Part shown: positions 53,701-64,000 of the stretch, one piece after another
Numbering within the stretch: the stretch's first letter is position 1
Layout of the letters: each line of letters begins with the position of its first letter
Source of the DNA: Balanoglossus misakiensis
Taxonomy: Eukaryota > Hemichordata
Assembly (NCBI GenBank): GCA_040954595.2
Contig: CM082583.2
Location: 7,130,001 to 7,194,000 of the forward strand
DNA length: 64,000 nt
Reading direction: 5' to 3'
Notes under the pieces: generated by a model
What the model was told of the DNA's origin: nothing
Databases searched by the model: none
The model's input: only the letters and a program-made list of their open reading frames with translations
Program-made: the position numbers and the translations under genes

Positions 53701-56700
53701 CGTTTTAGCGAAACACACCTGGGAAAAGGGGGGAAGGGGGGAGTGAGGCGCGCACACTCGCGGGCGCCACCGCGCGCAGAAGCCTCCCCGCTTCCCGCGG
53801 TTGTCCACTGTGACGCATCAGGATGCAAACAGAGAACGACTTTTTTCCACCGTGGCCTGGGCCCGGCTTCGTTTACAACGTTGGATAATCGAGATCTTCG
53901 GCGGACAGGGGAAATCCATCATCGCCAAATCGATGCAATGTACCGTTAAAACGCCGTGTGATTCGTTGCCTGCTCGTTGGCATTGTTATCGATCAAACTG
54001 AATTCCAATGTGAATGTGACAGAAGCCCGCTCATACATCAATTTCGAACTTTATGAGTTGAGTCAAATCGCTTCTTCAGACAATTAGCATAAATAATTAA
54101 GTAACGTCTTTGTAGTAAAGAATCGGGCTTTGCATTCGTTCTCCCCCACCCCACTAAAAAAAACCTACAACCCGGCTGCGTCTCGCGGCGGCGAGTTAAA
54201 AACGCGCTCGTCACCTATGCACTCCACCGTCAACGATATAACGCACACTCAACGCCAAACTGAGTGTCAGAATGCGTGAATCTGCACAAAATGAGACATT
54301 AACGAGAACTCCAGTCCGCGTTCAGCGCCAAATTGCATTTTAATGAAAGGATGGATTGCATCCCAAAGTTTACTTTCCATGTTCCCCCCTCTCTCTTTCT
54401 CTGCAGCCCGCGGCAATGCTGCAGCTACTGAACTGAGACGAGAGACCGGCTCGTATTTTTTTCTCTCTCGCCAAATACAGACACTTTACACGCCGATATA
54501 AATACCATGCTCTCAATTATTGATGTTACATTGTATAAAAGTACTACAAGAAAACACACAGAACAGACATCGGTAATAAAAGAAAGTAGAAGCATTTGCC
54601 AACTACAAAAAAGAACACGTGTATTTTTATTTAGCGTGTTATGCATAACGATGACGTAATGTGTTATGAACATGAATAAATTTATGTGTATTGTCCCGTA
54701 CACCATTTTCCCGAATGTAGTTTATTATGTAAATCAGCGCGCTCATAAACAGACGATTTTGAGTATGGTTCCGAAAAGGAACGAAATTATCCATTTTATC
54801 TGTTTTCTAAGCATTTATGATTAACGCGATAAATTATCATATATGAATATTCATAAGACGAACTTCACATGCGTCAAAGGAAAGATAAATTCTCAAATAA
54901 AAATTTTAGCACCCCCGATTACAGGAGCGGTACTCGGCGCAGTTTGTATGTTTCAGAGCGTTTTAGTATGGATGGGTGAACGGACGCATCACTTTCAAAG
55001 TCATAAAAAACCGTGCTCATATGAGCCACAAAAATTATGGCCTCTTCGAAGAAGAACAATCCTGGAGCGGAGTTGCCCTCTGAGGGCGAAGTGAAAGCCC
55101 CGGGGGAAGCATTCTTCAAAGAAGGGAAATACAGCCCTAATGTATTTTTAACAGAGTGGCTGATGTTCCAGGGATTTGTAACCACAACTGCGTCATTTAC
55201 TTATAGCATGTTGTTAACAAAGTTAATGCGCAGTCTACGGGACCATCTGTACGTTGTAAATTGTTGTTACTAAGATTAATAAAATGAGCATTAGCCGGGA
55301 AAGCGTTTGATAGATACGCGGGCCGAGCTGAACTGGCACGGCAGTCAGCCAAGTCGACCCGGAGACAGGTAGCCTAGCCCTTCCCAGAGGAGGACCTCTC
55401 CCCCCTCGTCTCAACCTCGGAGCTCGTTCGGAGGGAGGGGCAGCTTTTCACCTGTAAGACGGGTCATTTTCGGCCAAAGATCAGATGTTTTTATCGCTGT
55501 ACGGTGCCTCGGAGAGGGGAGACCTAATTTTCTCGGCGATGACTGAAACTGACAGGAATCACGATGTCGCCAATTTCTCTTCATTTATCGCGGAGCCATA
55601 GGTCACACTGTGATGCATGATGCCCGTTGCAGTCGACACAGCCGAACCTGTTATAATTGCTTTGCCTTGATTACTAAACTTGGATTGAATGGGAGATGAA
55701 TTACCTTGAAATTACACGTCCATTTCTGTCCGGGGCTATCCTAATTTCTCTGTAGATTTCGGTAAAAAGTGGTGTACATTTCCTAATCCGCCGGTCGTCT
55801 TGTTGTTTTCGTTGTTTTATCAACAATCTGGAAAGGAACGATAAACAGTCAGGCAAAATGACCTCAGCAATGACGTTAAAGTCAAATTTTCTTTTTTTTA
55901 ATCGTTATATTTTAGAATTTAACGAATACAACAATTTCATGAATATTAGACCCTTAAGCCGACTTTCATTGGCGGCTAATTTGACTCAGTGATAGGAATC
56001 TAATGCAAAACTAATATTTCATATCAGCGATTAGGGTCGACATTAAAATTATCATTTTTATGGTGTGTGTCTGTGTGTTATGCTGTGAGCTTTTATCTCG
56101 GTGGCATTATCGGAACAAAAAATAATCATTGAGGATGTTGTCAAAATTTAGGACTTGGCCTGATTTGAACCGATACAGATGTCGGCCAGATCGATATCAG
56201 TTACAGTCGACGAGTTTTTGGAAGTTAGGACGCAACGGGCTGTGACGAAAACCTAATTAGGGACCCCGGGGAGGTCTGCCGACTATTATAAGGGGGTATA
56301 CCTTTGGGTTTGCTCTCTGGGTGCGCGTCTGTCCGATAACACAACATAGTTGACCGATCGATCAGAGCCTCTCAGTGCCGAAACGACAGGGTGGCATTGA
56401 TGTCATTTTAAGGGAACGCACACCACACATCTGTAGACTAACGACCTGCGACAGATTTCGGTCGCCTCGCAACAATAAACCCCCTGTCGGCGTACCAGTC
56501 CACTGACACGTCGATAACCGATCACCCATTTTTGGGAGCTCGTTGTTTTACTTGTTTTTTAAACCCACGATGTCAAGGACTTTATGTTAAAAAGTTTGTA
56601 ACCAGATACTACTCGAACATGGTTCTTAACATTTCCACCAATCAAATTCATTCACCGACTTTTCAATTTTCGTAATTTAATATGACTTTTTTCTCTCTCG

Positions 56701-57298
56701 TCTCTTCTCGTCATAGGTGTGGTTTCAGAATCGCCGGGCAAAGTGGAAGAAACGCAAGAAGCAGACCAATGTATTCCGCACGCCAGGATCATTGCTGCCG
56801 TCACACGGCCTCCCACAGTTCCCATCGGCGATGGGGGACTCGCTGTGTTCATTTCACACCAATGACACACGCTGGCCGCCGATGCCGACGCAGATGGGCA
56901 GCGCGCCGCCCCTCACGCTTCCACCCACCCTCCCCCGCCAGCCGGGAATCGGACAGTCTTTATCCAGCCACCACCAAGGGGGCGGCGCCGGCAGCATGGG
57001 AATGAACCAGTCGTGTAACGGGCTCGGGTCGGGCATCTCCGTCACCAGCAACGGCTCCGTCCAGGCGCCCATGTACCAATCCGGCTTCGGCGGCGGCATG
57101 TCGATGTCTTCGACCATGTCGACGATGTCGACGTCGACGGGACTGTCCGGGTCGTCGCCCACCAACGTGACCGTCTCCAGTTCGCCCATGTCATGCAACT
57201 CGCCAGACCCAAACGATATGTGGCGGGGCACGAGCATAGCTGCTCTCCGGAGGAAAGCACTGGAACACAGTGTCACTCTCAACGGAGGATTTAGATAA
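47605..57298 (+). CDS. otp: Orthopedia (Otp) paired-like homeodomain transcription factor, three coding exons
   Basis: Joining 47605-47722, 48233-48510 and 56717-57298 gives an uninterrupted 978-nt reading frame coding 325 residues. The homeodomain spans about residues 87-146. It begins [18 protein letters not shown] and ends with the [14 protein letters not shown] recognition helix. Position 50 is Gln (residue 136), as in other Otp proteins. Two blocks diagnostic of Otp follow: [19 protein letters not shown] (about 149-167) and [15 protein letters not shown] (about 171-185). A C-terminal OAR motif, [15 protein letters not shown] (304-318), precedes a short tail. The family is nuclear, binds TAAT-core DNA, and in vertebrates, flies and annelids specifies neurosecretory neurons; that role is transferred from the family. 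The start is supported by an in-frame TAG at 47560-47562 and by G at both -3 and +4. The N-terminus before the homeodomain is Asn/Asp/Gly-rich and not similar to the vertebrate one I know. The length is close to vertebrate OTP. Identification is very secure because no other paired-like family carries these blocks. Confidence 0.97.
47723..48232 (+). other. otp intron 1 (510 bp)
   Basis: The intron is bounded by GTAAGC and a long pyrimidine tract ending CCCAG. It is phase 1, interrupting a glycine codon. The reading frame of exon 2 stays open back into the intron to about 48052, but without an ATG that would make a better start than exon 1. I see no other gene or repeat in it. Confidence 0.88.
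48233..48510 (+). CDS. otp: otp coding exon 2 (first 46 residues of the homeodomain)
   Basis: The exon codes residues 40-132. It opens after a pyrimidine-rich acceptor (CTTTTTCTTCCGCCCAG) and closes at the donor CAG|GTGAGT. It carries an acidic, Gly/Asp/Asn-rich linker and then homeodomain positions 1-46, ending ...[10 protein letters not shown] and CpG content are visibly higher than in the flanking introns, especially at third codon positions, as expected of constrained coding sequence. Intron 2 follows in phase 0 between homeodomain positions 46 and 47, the intron position shared by many paired-like homeobox genes. Confidence 0.96.
48511..56716 (+). other. otp intron 2 (8.2 kb) inside the homeobox
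   Basis: The donor GTGAGT and acceptor TCATAG are clear, and the intron is phase 0 between homeodomain residues 46 and 47. It contains no exon I can support. TAAT-core clusters occur at about 51110-51190 (for example GTAATTAATCTAATTTGAATTA). A purine run with consecutive GGA and G occurs near 52659-52680, and CpG-richer stretches occur around 52.4-53.5 and 55.3-55.5 kb. Large introns of developmental homeobox genes often hold enhancers; that reading is inference here. Confidence 0.9.
56717..57298 (+). CDS. otp: otp coding exon 3 (recognition helix, Otp-specific blocks, OAR domain)
   Basis: The exon starts after a pyrimidine-rich acceptor ending TCATAG and codes residues 133-325, with TAA at 57296-57298. 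It supplies [15 protein letters not shown] of homeodomain helix 3, the conserved post-homeodomain blocks, and a proline/glycine/serine-rich middle. A Met-Ser run (about 260-273) is encoded by a repeating ATGTCG-like hexamer, and the OAR motif (304-318) follows. In related proteins the OAR motif acts as an intramolecular modulator of transactivation; that function is inferred here. The final coding exon runs directly into an AT-rich 3' untranslated region. Confidence 0.96.
   Translation: MWFQNRRAKWKKRKKQTNVFRTPGSLLPSHGLPQFPSAMGDSLCSFHTNDTRWPPMPTQMGSAPPLTLPPTLPRQPGIGQSLSSHHQGGGAGSMGMNQSCNGLGSGISVTSNGSVQAPMYQSGFGGGMSMSSTMSTMSTSTGLSGSSPTNVTVSSSPMSCNSPDPNDMWRGTSIAALRRKALEHSVTLNGGFR
57098..57140 (+). 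repeat. Coding hexamer repeat (ATGTCG-like) in otp exon 3
   Basis: ATGTCG, ATGTCT, ACCATGTCGACGATGTCGACGTCG-type units encode the Met-Ser/Thr run at residues about 260-273. It is in frame and probably length-variable. Confidence 0.8.
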
Positions 57299-58125
57299 AC
57301 TGAACAGAACTTTCAACAGAAAAAAAATATTTTATTTCATTGAAATTTCATTCCTCAATATTTTCCACGATCTCCTACAGTAACACTTGTACAATAACCG
57401 TTGACACACTTCGCATTTTGAAAACCCGATTCCCTATTTATTTGTTTCGCCTTTTCAGAAAAAAAAAGACAAATTGACGGCGAAATTCTTCTTTTTAAGG
57501 GATGGTGTTCCATTTTTTACCTCTGTATCGTATCAATTTCGACTTCACTTTAACTTTGTTTTGATTTTTTAACTTACGTGTGTAAAACATTATTTGTGAT
57601 AAATCAAGCAAAATGATATTATTGTTAATATTTTAATTACTGATGTTAGTAGCGACTAGTTGTATACGGCCAGTAATGAATCGGACGAGATATTGACCGT
57701 CTACACGTGCCTGGCGGTTGTCGACCATACCGGGGACAATGAGGAAGGCGCCTGTCTTAGCCCCGTGCAATTCATGGTCAATTCCAAAGAGTATGTCATC
57801 TAACAAACCGTTTTGTAATCAAGTATAGCTTTTGCGCCGGGTAGATGTCTTTATTCGTTTGCCATTCAGCCCTAAAAGACTTCAATGCACCGATCAAAAG
57901 TTATTTTCGGCGTCCACACCGACGCGAGCATCGATCGCCGACAGGGAATTCGTCTAAGAGTTTTTTTTTGTAATTTATTTACTGTAGTCTGAAAATATAC
58001 GACGAAGCCTCGGTGTGACGAAGGAAACCCTTTCAGATAATTGTGTAGCGTGGCGAAACAAGTATCGATTTATTTATGTAGTCAATATTAAATATATTAA
58101 TAAAAACTCACCCTAGAAATTGGCT
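57299..58125 (+). other. otp 3' untranslated region
   Basis: AT-rich, stop-dense sequence follows the TAA. The first canonical AATAAA is about 800 bases downstream, so the predicted 3' UTR is roughly 0.8 kb. The exact cleavage site is not visible; the end given is an estimate about 20 bases beyond the signal. Confidence 0.55.
58099..58104 (+). promoter_or_regulatory. Polyadenylation signal AATAAA for otp
   Basis: This is the first canonical AATAAA after the otp stop codon, preceded by an ATTAAA variant a few bases upstream. A T/G-rich stretch near 58155-58175 could serve as the downstream element, though it is somewhat distant. Confidence 0.55.
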
Positions 58126-59220
58126 GACATTGTTCGCCGAGAAAGCTTTATTGTACATGTGATTTTTGTTGTAACGAACTGCTCCTAACCTAGCCATTTA
58201 TATCAAATGAAAGGTGTCAGTTACGGATAACAGTTCATTAGTTCAACACATTGACATAGTGACTGTTCAATATAGTGTCTGTGTGTTTTCCTATTTGTAA
58301 CATTTGCCTGATGTATATGGAAAAAGAATCACGTATGACGGGATTTTTTCAAACTGGGTGACATGTATCGTATCTGAATACTTAATTCTTAAACTTGTGA
58401 GAATCGGATATACATGTATAACGGATAAGATTCAAACTTTCGGAAATCCTGTCATATACGCATTTCTTCCCTGATCTGTGGTTTTCGGGAACTCAGTAAA
58501 TTATATATAATTAACTTTAATTCGCAAATGCATGATATTAGTTTTGAAATATGCCAAACAGATTGCCCGGATCTCTAATCTTTTCGTTAATTGGGTCTAC
58601 TTGTGAGATTTTTTCTTCGGACAAGTCCATATTCGGTCAAGATTCTCCAAGACAAACGAGTCGGTGTCATTGTCTTGGATTGCAATGAGATAATGGGAGG
58701 GGGAGAACCTCTGAAATACCTTACATATAATCATCTCTACACACTCGAACACTAAAGAGCAATATCAAATCTATTCAAAATCAACGCCAATTTCATCGTT
58801 TTCCACACCTTTAAAACGGTGCTTACCGTAAACTTGCCCATTTTATCTCAGAAAATAAGATATATAGGAAACTGTGTCAACTGTTACAAAGTCTAATTTA
58901 CATCACACCCAATAATTTCTCACCCGCTTTAATTTTGACGCGTTTAAAATATATAATGTATAACAACGTTTATCAGACTTTGCCTGAAAACGTCCATTTG
59001 TGCCATTACATTGTTCGATGCGTCACTTTTGATTTCGCTCAATTTTACCTTCGACGATACAAAATTTGTGGGCCCAACTCAACGTGTTCATCAAAATGTA
59101 AGTTTGACACCGCATCGCCGCGAGTTTGCAAACACACAACTAGCGCCAATGATACGTGAATAACCGCTATACAATGGACTAAGAGAAAGCTGCCGATGAA
59201 TGGATACGAGATCGACGTCG

Positions 59221-59233
59221 CCCCCCCCCCCCC
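59221..59233. repeat. C homopolymer (13 C)
   Basis: A run of 13 C just downstream of the first SOX-like motif of the 59.2-59.4 kb cluster; prone to sequencing error. Confidence 0.9.
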
Positions 59234-62200
59234 TCCTCTTTGCCGTCGCTTCGAACGCCATTGTGAGGGGGGCGATTGTTCAAAAGGGGGTGCGTTGACA
59301 GTAGGCGCAATTCTCTGTCGCAGAGGTAGACACAATCGAATCCTCTATTGCCAGGGTGTTTCATTAGAGCGCCGAGGCAATTTCCTGGGTTCTCAGGAGC
59401 GGACAATGGACGCGAAACGCGTCTCCAAGCAATGGCCACCGATAATGCCATGAAGCCGTGGACCGACTTCATTAAGCGTGGTAATCAGAAATCACCAAAT
59501 TCTTTTCTGGCCGAGTTATTTTTATTTAGTCATCTTATTTAACTGATTTCCTAGCATTTAAGCGCATTATTACCATTACTGCTGCATGAATCGCTCGCTA
59601 CAGCTTTAATTGCCAATTATCATTCGAGCATCGAGTCAACCCCGTCGTTAAGTTTATCTCTCCCTGCCTGCTTGTAGCCTATACGCTGATATATATCCAC
59701 AAAGAAACAAAAAACCATTAAGCGCTGTTTCTTTTCGCCAACCGTGAAAACGGTCCAAATGTCAAAATCCAACACTCGTATTCTGCCGAGGCCCTCTTCC
59801 ATTTTTATACTACGGGACTGAACGTATCAATATCACAAATAGACCGTACCTGAAAAGGCGTTTTTCTTTTACCGAGTCAGGTTTCCGCGAAAGCTCTTGT
59901 CATTGCTTTATATAATTTTAATTTACGTATGTATGACAGATGTAATAGAAACCGAGAGATTATCTCCCATTTTAGTGCAATGTCATTTCATATTATTCTC
60001 TAAAAACAAAGCAAATATAAACAAAAACTTTGAAAATTCAACGGAAATATTGCTTGGTAAGTGTTCAATTACGTATCATGTGTCTTTTCTTTTAAATTAT
60101 GATTCTTGTCAACTTCACTGAATAGTCGGTGAATCGTTGCTATAGTCACGGACACGCGCGCGATATACATATACAGTTTGAAATTCCCAGAGATGATGCG
60201 CCCCCAGTGAAAAGGCTATAAATCGTAATTTGTTCATTTCATCGCCACCCAAGATTGATAAGAAGCGGGTCGCGAAGCTAACAATATTAATTTTTCAAAA
60301 AAAAAATCTTGATATGCCGTTTTGTTAGGGGAATGGTGTTCAGGGGTCAAATCTCCGCGAATGTACGGAGTGTCATGTGAGATACATCATACGTATTGTA
60401 AAAAAAAAAAGAACGCTGTTCAATGATGATATCGTTACATGTCGAACAAGCTGACACGCGCAGGCTTAAATAGAAACACAAAATGCTTCTGTACATAGTT
60501 CTGTGTTCGGAGAGATCGTGAAAATTCACTGTACATGCAGGAGTACTATGTTGGAAAAAGGTAGATGCATTTAATTTTCATGAAAAGGACTTTGAGTCGA
60601 ATGAACCACTGCGAATGACTGTAATTTATCTAGACAGCGAGAGCGAACAATACACAGAAGTCAAATGGCCATAAATAGCTGTAATTACCTTAACATAAAC
60701 ATGTAAATATTAGGGGATGTCAATGGGAGAACAGCAAACAATCACGGCAGTAGCAACGTATAGCGAAATGACAGGGAGAAACATGACTCCGATCGATACC
60801 ACCACAAATGATCACGGGTAAATGCGATAGATCTTCCCCGCTCCCAGATTGTTGATTACGGCGATTAGCAAACTAAACATCCCGAACGTCATATTTCCCA
60901 CCGACGATGACCCGTCGGATGGAAGTCGGCCGGCCTCCGCCTCATCACCAGCACCGTGTTGATCCATTTCCCCCACCGATATCCAACACAGGAAATGAAA
61001 CTTGACAGCATCCCTTTGTATTCAACAATCAACAAATACAGAGATTAAGATGTTGGCGATCCTTTCCCATGGTGAAAATTAAGCTGATAAACTTCTTATT
61101 GAATTTTGCAGCGCCTCTTTTGAAAGCAAAAATTAATGGATATTTTAATTACACCCTGTTTCCCAACAAAGTTCCCATGCATGCTGAGTGGTATTGTGAA
61201 ATGATGAGTATACGTATTTAGTGCTCGTATCAATTTTTGTGTCTGGTTATTGAAGTGCACCATTCATCCGAATTATTTTTCATTTTATTGACACCCGAAT
61301 ATCGTGTCAGATCTGTGATCACGTGATAGTGATATGTTCAGATAACTGGTCGTACGGCCGGGCAATGTATTACAAAACGAGATATTTTTTTTCAATTCTT
61401 TTTGACCCAAAGCTCCTTTTTGTATACTTATAGCGTTTTCATTTCCACGTTTTCGCAAAAAAAATAATAAATGGTTTTTGAGTTGCGTTCAGCAAAATTG
61501 ATAAGGGGTGATATTACAGAGGCATGTTGGGATTGTGATAAAGGTGGCGGCAGATTGTTTTGCCGCGGTGTATGCCGGTATATCTCATTATGCAGCAATT
61601 TTCTATATTTTTCTCGTCATTTTTATTCAACTGCGTGCTCGTTCAACGGTCTTCCCTCAACATTATTTGCTAACACTTTGTAAACCGCTATTATTAAATA
61701 CAAGTCCGGACGTATTATCCGCGTGTCAACAATGCGCATGACACGACTCAGGGAACAGAATGACAAATAAGGCAAGACGTGACAAGGCTCCTTCCTTTCT
61801 GATCCCACTGGAGAAGGTGCATAATTCACTCATTTTGAGCAGCGTCAGAGTGTAGAAATGTCTCACATGCATTCCCGTTGATCAAACAATCATTTAAGTT
61901 CCCTCTCATCTGAAGTAGATCTCGTCAGCGAATATATGTTTCACTAATGTGTCAGTTGTAGCCTTAGGTTCAAGTGTACTAGAACCGAACCCTGAACCAA
62001 TACTTAAAATACGTTGGACGTATTAATTAAACTGAACTCGGCTGATAAAAGAAAATAAACGTAACATTTTCCGAATTAAATGATCATATTTCCGTGGCTC
62101 ATGTTTTTCTTTAATTTAAAAAAAAATATTAAAGGTACGAATAGTTAGAAAATGGTAATTGTGATTCTAATGTTTCATGTTAAGAAACGTGATCACGCTT

Positions 62201-62852
62201 AATTCAGTGTTTTGCCATAGTCACAATGGTGTACCAAAATGTGACGATCGAGGTTATTAATCGAGGTTCAGGAGCAGTTGTGAGAAAGAAAGCTTTTGGT
62301 GAGTTTACAAACTGAAATACGTGCATGGAGAGCGCATCAAAGTCTGCGGATAAAAGAAGCTCCTCTAGAAATTATATTTATGACTATGATCGACAGTAAA
62401 CCTTAATTTTCCGAACTTGAGTGTCAGAATAACAAAGGGACTCGACATTAGTGTTAATGATAATTGACCTTGGTGTATAATACATGGACAGCAGGTTGCC
62501 TTCATAATTCTACTTATTTACGCTCTATAAGTATACGTCTTGCCTCCAGCGACGTGTAGCTGCGATGCATTATGGATAAAAGAGAGGGGGTCAGAGGTCA
62601 AAGCCGTCAATCTCTGGAAATCACAACACAATCAACCATGATGTACTTTCATTGGACAATAATATATCATTGTTTAAGTATTTCACTTTGGAATAGCGTG
62701 GAATATTTACTCCATCTGTTTGGGTTTTGAATAACATTTTAACTTGAATTACACGCCGTGGTGACTGAGTAAATAATATTATTTCCTCCTTTGCATCGTT
62801 GAACAAATTTACACCCGGGGGATCGCTCCTATGTGGCAGTTTCATGCATAGC

Positions 62853-62905
62853 CGTGGTTCTCACCGAAAAATCGTGGTTCTTACCGAAAAATCGTGGTTC
62901 TTACG
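62853..62905. repeat. 20-bp tandem repeat, about 2.7 copies
   Basis: CGTGGTTCTTACCGAAAAAT is repeated at 62853, 62873 and, partially, 62893. Copy 1 has one C for T. It is short and isolated, with no function visible. Confidence 0.9.
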
Positions 62906-63003
62906 TTATACAGCCTACAAAGTCAAAATGTTTCATATTTTTCGTCGGTTTCTGATGAATTTTGGAAATTGTTCCTATTTGCATGCGCAGGTGGCACTCG
63001 CTG

Positions 63004-63018
63004 TTTTTTTTTTTTTTT
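63004..63018. repeat. T homopolymer (15 T)
   Basis: Simple poly-T run. No adjoining retroelement body was recognised. Confidence 0.85.
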
Positions 63019-64000
63019 GTAAAACTGTGATGCAACTTATGATTTCCATTAAGCAGAAGAGGACGGGTGGATGAAGCATGACCTCAACCTTGTAATTGTC
63101 AAATGAGTTATTTGCATTGAACGCCAATATCACAGTACAAGTACGTATACCTGCAGGGTACGGCACATGTCCGACTCACACCAGAATAAAATAAATGTCG
63201 ATATAAATGGTTTTAAAACTTGTGACTATTTTGTCAGATAGGTAATGCCCCCGTGTCAATAATTCAATTGGGGTAGGCTGATTCTTTCTGCTGCCTGTCT
63301 ATTTGTTCGGTCCTGTTTCCCTTGTCTATCGTCCATTTCTAAATTTCTTTTTTTCCTCTCTATTTCGAAAACAAAACAATCCGCAAAAGATTGCTAGTCA
63401 TACACGTGTCTCGTACTATAAAACACCCGATCAAGATCCAAAGGCTTATGCATTCACGTGAGAATATCACATAATATCACACGAAATGTATGTATTACAA
63501 AAAGTTAAACGCGGAAGTATATGTAAACACGGCGGCTTCCGAAGCACACTGCCACGTGAAGATAACAGTCGGTCAATTACTGTTCACCGTCATGGCCCAA
63601 GGAGCCAAGTGCTCGCCATCCGTACTTGACTCATCTTCCATAATAGAAAGAAAAAATAATATACGATTTTTAAGTATACTCTTTGACACCTCTAATTTAC
63701 GGTGTGTAAATGTTGCCTTGGGTTGTGTTCTAAATCATAAATTTAGACCCACTTCAGTGTTTATACAACGCGTCCTCTCGACATGATATATTAATTTGCA
63801 TCGAGGAAGCACTCCTAATGAATACATGCCCTTTGGCACGGGTTGCACTCAGTAACACCATCTACTGCAGATGGTTCTTGCAGAGGAAACGGATCCATAT
63901 TTTGTCCTGCCTTCTGTCTTGTTGATTCATTAAAATATTACGCGCTGATATGACTGAGTCACGCTTATTCCCGCCGAAGTGTACCTAACCTTCCAAGGAA

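Larger units (their letters stand above)
58126..64000. other. Intergenic downstream of otp
   Basis: No supported gene. It contains three perfect ACAATGG/CCATTGT motifs between 59171 and 59409, a C run, a 20-bp tandem repeat at 62853-62905 and a T run. No second homeobox exon is seen. Confidence 0.7.

Noticed and set aside
59196-59453. 85-codon frame with a proline run
   Set aside because: Created by the 13-C homopolymer; no homology recognised.
1-64000. CRISPR array, bacterial operon, phage or viral gene content
   Set aside because: Tandem repeats are too short or contiguous, no long prokaryote-style frames exist, and the only gene has spliceosomal introns.

Overview
This is animal nuclear DNA with one recognisable protein-coding gene in 64 kb. 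The gene is a three-exon homologue of Orthopedia (Otp), a paired-like homeodomain transcription factor of neurosecretory and neuroendocrine brain development. It lies on the + strand, with coding exons at 47605-47722, 48233-48510 and 56717-57298. Spliced introns, intact tRNA-Glu genes, abundant microsatellites and an AT-leaning background that still contains many CpGs suggest an invertebrate genome. The Otp protein looks like those of marine deuterostomes (hemichordate, echinoderm or amphioxus grade). That placement is an inference and the exact species cannot be read from the window.

Layout. Bases 1-18334 hold no gene I can support, only microsatellites and short palindromes. At 18335-18406 and 19782-19853, both on the - strand, there are two complete tRNA-Glu(CTC) genes that share a 3' flank, so they are a local duplication. 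From 19854 to 47604 the sequence is intergenic. It contains a degenerate tRNA-derived element near 25.6 kb, several dense patches of homeodomain, POU and CRE-like motifs, and simple repeats. Otp runs from 47605 to a likely poly(A) signal at 58099. Intron 2 is 8.2 kb and splits the homeobox at the position typical of paired-like genes. Bases 58.1-64.0 kb are again non-coding, with a SOX-motif cluster near 59.2-59.4 kb and a 20-bp tandem repeat near 62.85 kb.

Reading. A compact developmental regulator alone in more than 47 kb of upstream gene-free DNA is the usual picture of a gene desert carrying distal enhancers. I found no exon of homeobrain or rx, the genes that accompany otp in the HRO cluster of cnidarians and protostomes. 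I also found no defence system, operon or novel enzymatic system. The most promising leads are the candidate enhancers, the CRE-containing duplicated motif and the diverging tRNA pair. All of them rest on motif reading alone and need cross-species alignment.
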